Origin: Gammaproteobacteria bacterium
GTDB lineage: Bacteria > Pseudomonadota > Gammaproteobacteria > Chromatiales > Chromatiaceae
Direction of reading: 5' to 3'
Assembly: GCA_008080925.1 (NCBI GenBank)
Contig: VMDJ01000021.1
Span: forward strand, 1 to 25,648
Length of the DNA: 25,648 nt
How positions within the stretch are numbered: position 1 is the stretch's first letter; each line of letters starts with the position of its first letter. Both the position numbers and the translations under genes were made by a program. Shown here one piece after another: positions 23,956 to 25,648 of the stretch. The notes below the pieces were generated by a model. It was not told the origin of the DNA and ran no database searches. It saw only the letters and a program-made list of their open reading frames with translations.

Positions 23956-24837
23956 TTAGGATGCTCGCTGAGCATGCAGTAATGACCAGCCTTCATCATA
24001 CCGCGTTGGACTGAACTTGAGTGCATCAGAATAGGCAGATTCCACGCCGGCAGCTTGATCCTGCAAAATGCCTGATAACACTAGTTCACCCGTCTCGTTA
24101 ACTAATGGTTCGATCTGATCTCTCAACTCAATTAAAACATTGGCTAAGATATTGGCGAGGACGATATCGACTTTTTGTGGCTGCCATTCCTGACTGTGAA
24201 AGACCGCTAGGCGATCTGCCACGCCGTTATTTTTTGCATTAACGCGGGTGGCGATCACTGCTTGTGGATCGTGATCAACGCCGATGACTTTTGCTGCGCC
24301 GAGCTTTAGCGCAGCAATCGCAAGTACACCCGAGCCGCAACCGAAGTCGATCACGGTTTTCCCTTTAAGGTCAGCACTATCGAGCCACTGCAAACAGAGC
24401 CTGGTGGTGGGGTGCGTTCCGGTGCCAAACGCTAGGCCAGGATCGAGATCCACAATCACCGCATCTTGCGCATCTACTCTGTGGCCGCTTGGGCAGATCC
24501 ATAAGCGTTGACCAAATTGCATCGGTTTAAAACGATCAAGCCAGCTGCGTTCCCAATCTTCATCTTCGAGACGCTCTATGTGTAAGTGTTGGCTGATATC
24601 GCGTTCGAGTGCGTGATTGAACTGCGTGCGCAATGCATCCATGTCGGTATCGCCACTAAACAAGCCAGTAATGCGTGTTGCCTGCCACAGCGGTGTTTCG
24701 CCTGGGCCGGGCTCAAGCATTGGCTCGTCACCTGCATCACCCAAAGTGATCGATAGTGCACCGAGTTGTTCTAATAAAAGCTCAATTAGATCGGCTTGGC
24801 TTTTATCAACCGTGATGTGTGTTTGAATCCAGCTCAT
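23956..24837 (-). CDS. prmA: Ribosomal protein L11 methyltransferase
   Basis: A 293-residue SAM-dependent enzyme that methylates ribosomal protein L11. The N-terminal substrate-recognition domain begins MSWIQTHITV; the catalytic domain has DPGLAFGTGTHPTTRLCL, the SAM motif VIDFGCGSGVLAIAALKLGA and LANILANVLIEL. I chose ATG 24837 rather than 24861 because MxWIQ is the family start. The ribosome-binding site is weak and a hairpin (24861-24880) stands just upstream, so expression may depend on partial read-through from accC or an own promoter I cannot see. Confidence 0.96.
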   Translation of the reverse strand: MSWIQTHITVDKSQADLIELLLEQLGALSITLGDAGDEPMLEPGPGETPLWQATRITGLFSGDTDMDALRTQFNHALERDISQHLHIERLEDEDWERSWLDRFKPMQFGQRLWICPSGHRVDAQDAVIVDLDPGLAFGTGTHPTTRLCLQWLDSADLKGKTVIDFGCGSGVLAIAALKLGAAKVIGVDHDPQAVIATRVNAKNNGVADRLAVFHSQEWQPQKVDIVLANILANVLIELRDQIEPLVNETGELVLSGILQDQAAGVESAYSDALKFSPTRYDEGWSLLHAQRAS

Positions 24838-24848
24838 AGTTTTCAAAG

Positions 24849-24880
24849 GCAGAAATAACAAGGCAGCCTGTCGGCTGCCT
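24849..24880 (-). terminator. Terminator-like hairpin after accC
   Basis: Eight-base perfect GC-rich stem AGGCAGCC / GGCTGCCT with a four-base loop (24861-24880), seven bases beyond the accC stop, followed on the minus strand by the T-rich TTGTTATTTC. The T-tract is interrupted, so termination is likely partial. Confidence 0.65.
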
Positions 24881-24887
24881 GTGTGGA

Positions 24888-25648
24888 TTAACTCAGTCCG
24901 AGTTTCTTTTCCAAATAATGGATGTTTACCCCACCAATTTGGAAGTTGGCGTCATCCATGTTGCGTTGTTGCAATGGGATGTTGGTTTTGATGCCATCAA
25001 TTACCGCTTCTGACAATGCACCTTGCATACGTGCAATCGCGACATCGCGGCTACAACCATGCGTGATCAGCTTTGCGATCATTGAGTCATAGTGTGGAGG
25101 AACCGTGTAGCCTGCGTAAATATGGGTATCCACGCGAACGCCTGGACCACCAGGCCAATGTAACTTTTTGATGTTACCTGGACTTGGCATAAAGTTATCA
25201 GGGTCTTCGGCATTGATACGACATTCGATCGCATGGCCAGTGATCTTTATGTCATCTTGGGTAAAGCCAAGCTTGCCGCCACCAGCAACCGCTAATTGTT
25301 CTTTCACAATGTCGACGCCGGTAATCATCTCGGTGACGGGATGCTCAACCTGAACACGAGTATTCATTTCAATGAAGTAAAACTCATCGTTTTCGAATAA
25401 AAATTCAAAAGTACCGGCACCGCGGTATCCGATTTCTTGGCAAGCTTTTGCACAGCGCCCACCAATTTCCCCACGCATCTCAGGTGTGATGCCGGGAGCA
25501 GGGGCTTCCTCAACCACCTTTTGATGACGTCGTTGCATTGAGCAGTCACGCTCACCTAGGTGAACGGCATTACCATGTTCGTCAGCGAGAATCTGGAATT
25601 CCACATGACGTGGATTTTCTAAGAACTTCTCCATGTAAACAGTATCGT
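24888..25648 (-). CDS. accC: Acetyl-CoA carboxylase biotin carboxylase subunit, 5' end cut by window edge
   Basis: The C-terminal about 253 residues of biotin carboxylase (about 449 when whole), which carboxylates biotin on AccB using ATP and bicarbonate at the start of fatty-acid synthesis. The frame is open to the right edge (DTVY before MEKFLENPRHVEFQ), so the ATG at 25634 is internal. Visible ATP-grasp and active-site blocks: HLGERDCSMQRRHQKVVEEAP, then FIEMNTRVQVEHPVTEMITG, and the GHAIECRINAEDP region. accB should lie just beyond the edge. A terminator-like hairpin follows its stop. Confidence 0.97.
   Translation of the reverse strand, partial: DTVYMEKFLENPRHVEFQILADEHGNAVHLGERDCSMQRRHQKVVEEAPAPGITPEMRGEIGGRCAKACQEIGYRGAGTFEFLFENDEFYFIEMNTRVQVEHPVTEMITGVDIVKEQLAVAGGGKLGFTQDDIKITGHAIECRINAEDPDNFMPSPGNIKKLHWPGGPGVRVDTHIYAGYTVPPHYDSMIAKLITHGCSRDVAIARMQGALSEAVIDGIKTNIPLQQRNMDDANFQIGGVNIHYLEKKLGLS

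Noticed and set aside
1..25648. Mobile elements, CRISPR arrays, tRNA or rRNA genes
   Set aside because: I saw no transposase or integrase frame, no spaced direct repeats and no cloverleaf or rRNA-like sequence.

Overview
The window reads as a chromosomal segment of a gammaproteobacterium. The right third carries the order accC - prmA - DUF3426 zinc-ribbon gene - dusB - fis - purH - purD, all on the minus strand; dusB-fis is a gammaproteobacterial signature, and hslO, msrA and a TtcA-family gene fit. Base composition looks moderate and even, and I see no insertion sequence, prophage, tRNA, rRNA or CRISPR array. I would guess a marine or aquatic Pseudomonadales/Oceanospirillales-like organism; the sequence does not settle the genus.

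Left region (1-8331). A truncated GMC-type flavin oxidoreductase ends against a convergent MerR-family regulator. The MerR gene closes a tightly overlapping minus-strand operon: glutathione peroxidase - short-chain dehydrogenase - NTF2/SnoaL-like protein - MerR. Diverging from it is a five-gene plus-strand operon with coupled or overlapping starts: FAD-dependent amine-oxidase-like protein - DUF1365 - cyclopropane-synthase-family methyltransferase - DUF393 (DCC) protein - SRPBCC protein. Between the arms lies a perfect inverted repeat, TTGTAC-N10-GTACAA, a good candidate operator for the MerR protein. The gene set matches light/singlet-oxygen-stress lipid modification loci (LitR-type or ChrR-type regulons), where such genes make methylated and furan fatty acids on existing phospholipids. 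The methyltransferase appears to have replaced two bicarbonate-binding residues of canonical cyclopropane synthase, so its product may not be a cyclopropane. This locus is the most interesting part of the window.

Middle region (8332-16553). A possible 52-residue basic protein gene lies between the lipid operon and a minus-strand pair: a beta-carbonic anhydrase coupled to a very large (about 1268 residues) FAD plus Fe-S D-2-hydroxyacid dehydrogenase-like protein. Diverging from that is an NAD-dependent D-2-hydroxyacid dehydrogenase, so soluble and flavin/Fe-S enzymes for the same substrate class sit back to back. A TtcA-family tRNA thiolation-like gene, a Fe-S uracil-DNA glycosylase and an exported dienelactone-hydrolase-family protein follow, closed by a clear bidirectional terminator.

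Right region (16554-25648). An unrecognised small gene diverges from hslO (Hsp33). The minus strand then carries, in transcription order from the right edge, accC (truncated), prmA, the DUF3426 gene, dusB, fis, purH, purD, vanZ-like and msrA. hslO and msrA meet end to end. Fis is unusually short and appears to start at GTG without the N-terminal arm. A terminator-like hairpin separates accC from prmA.
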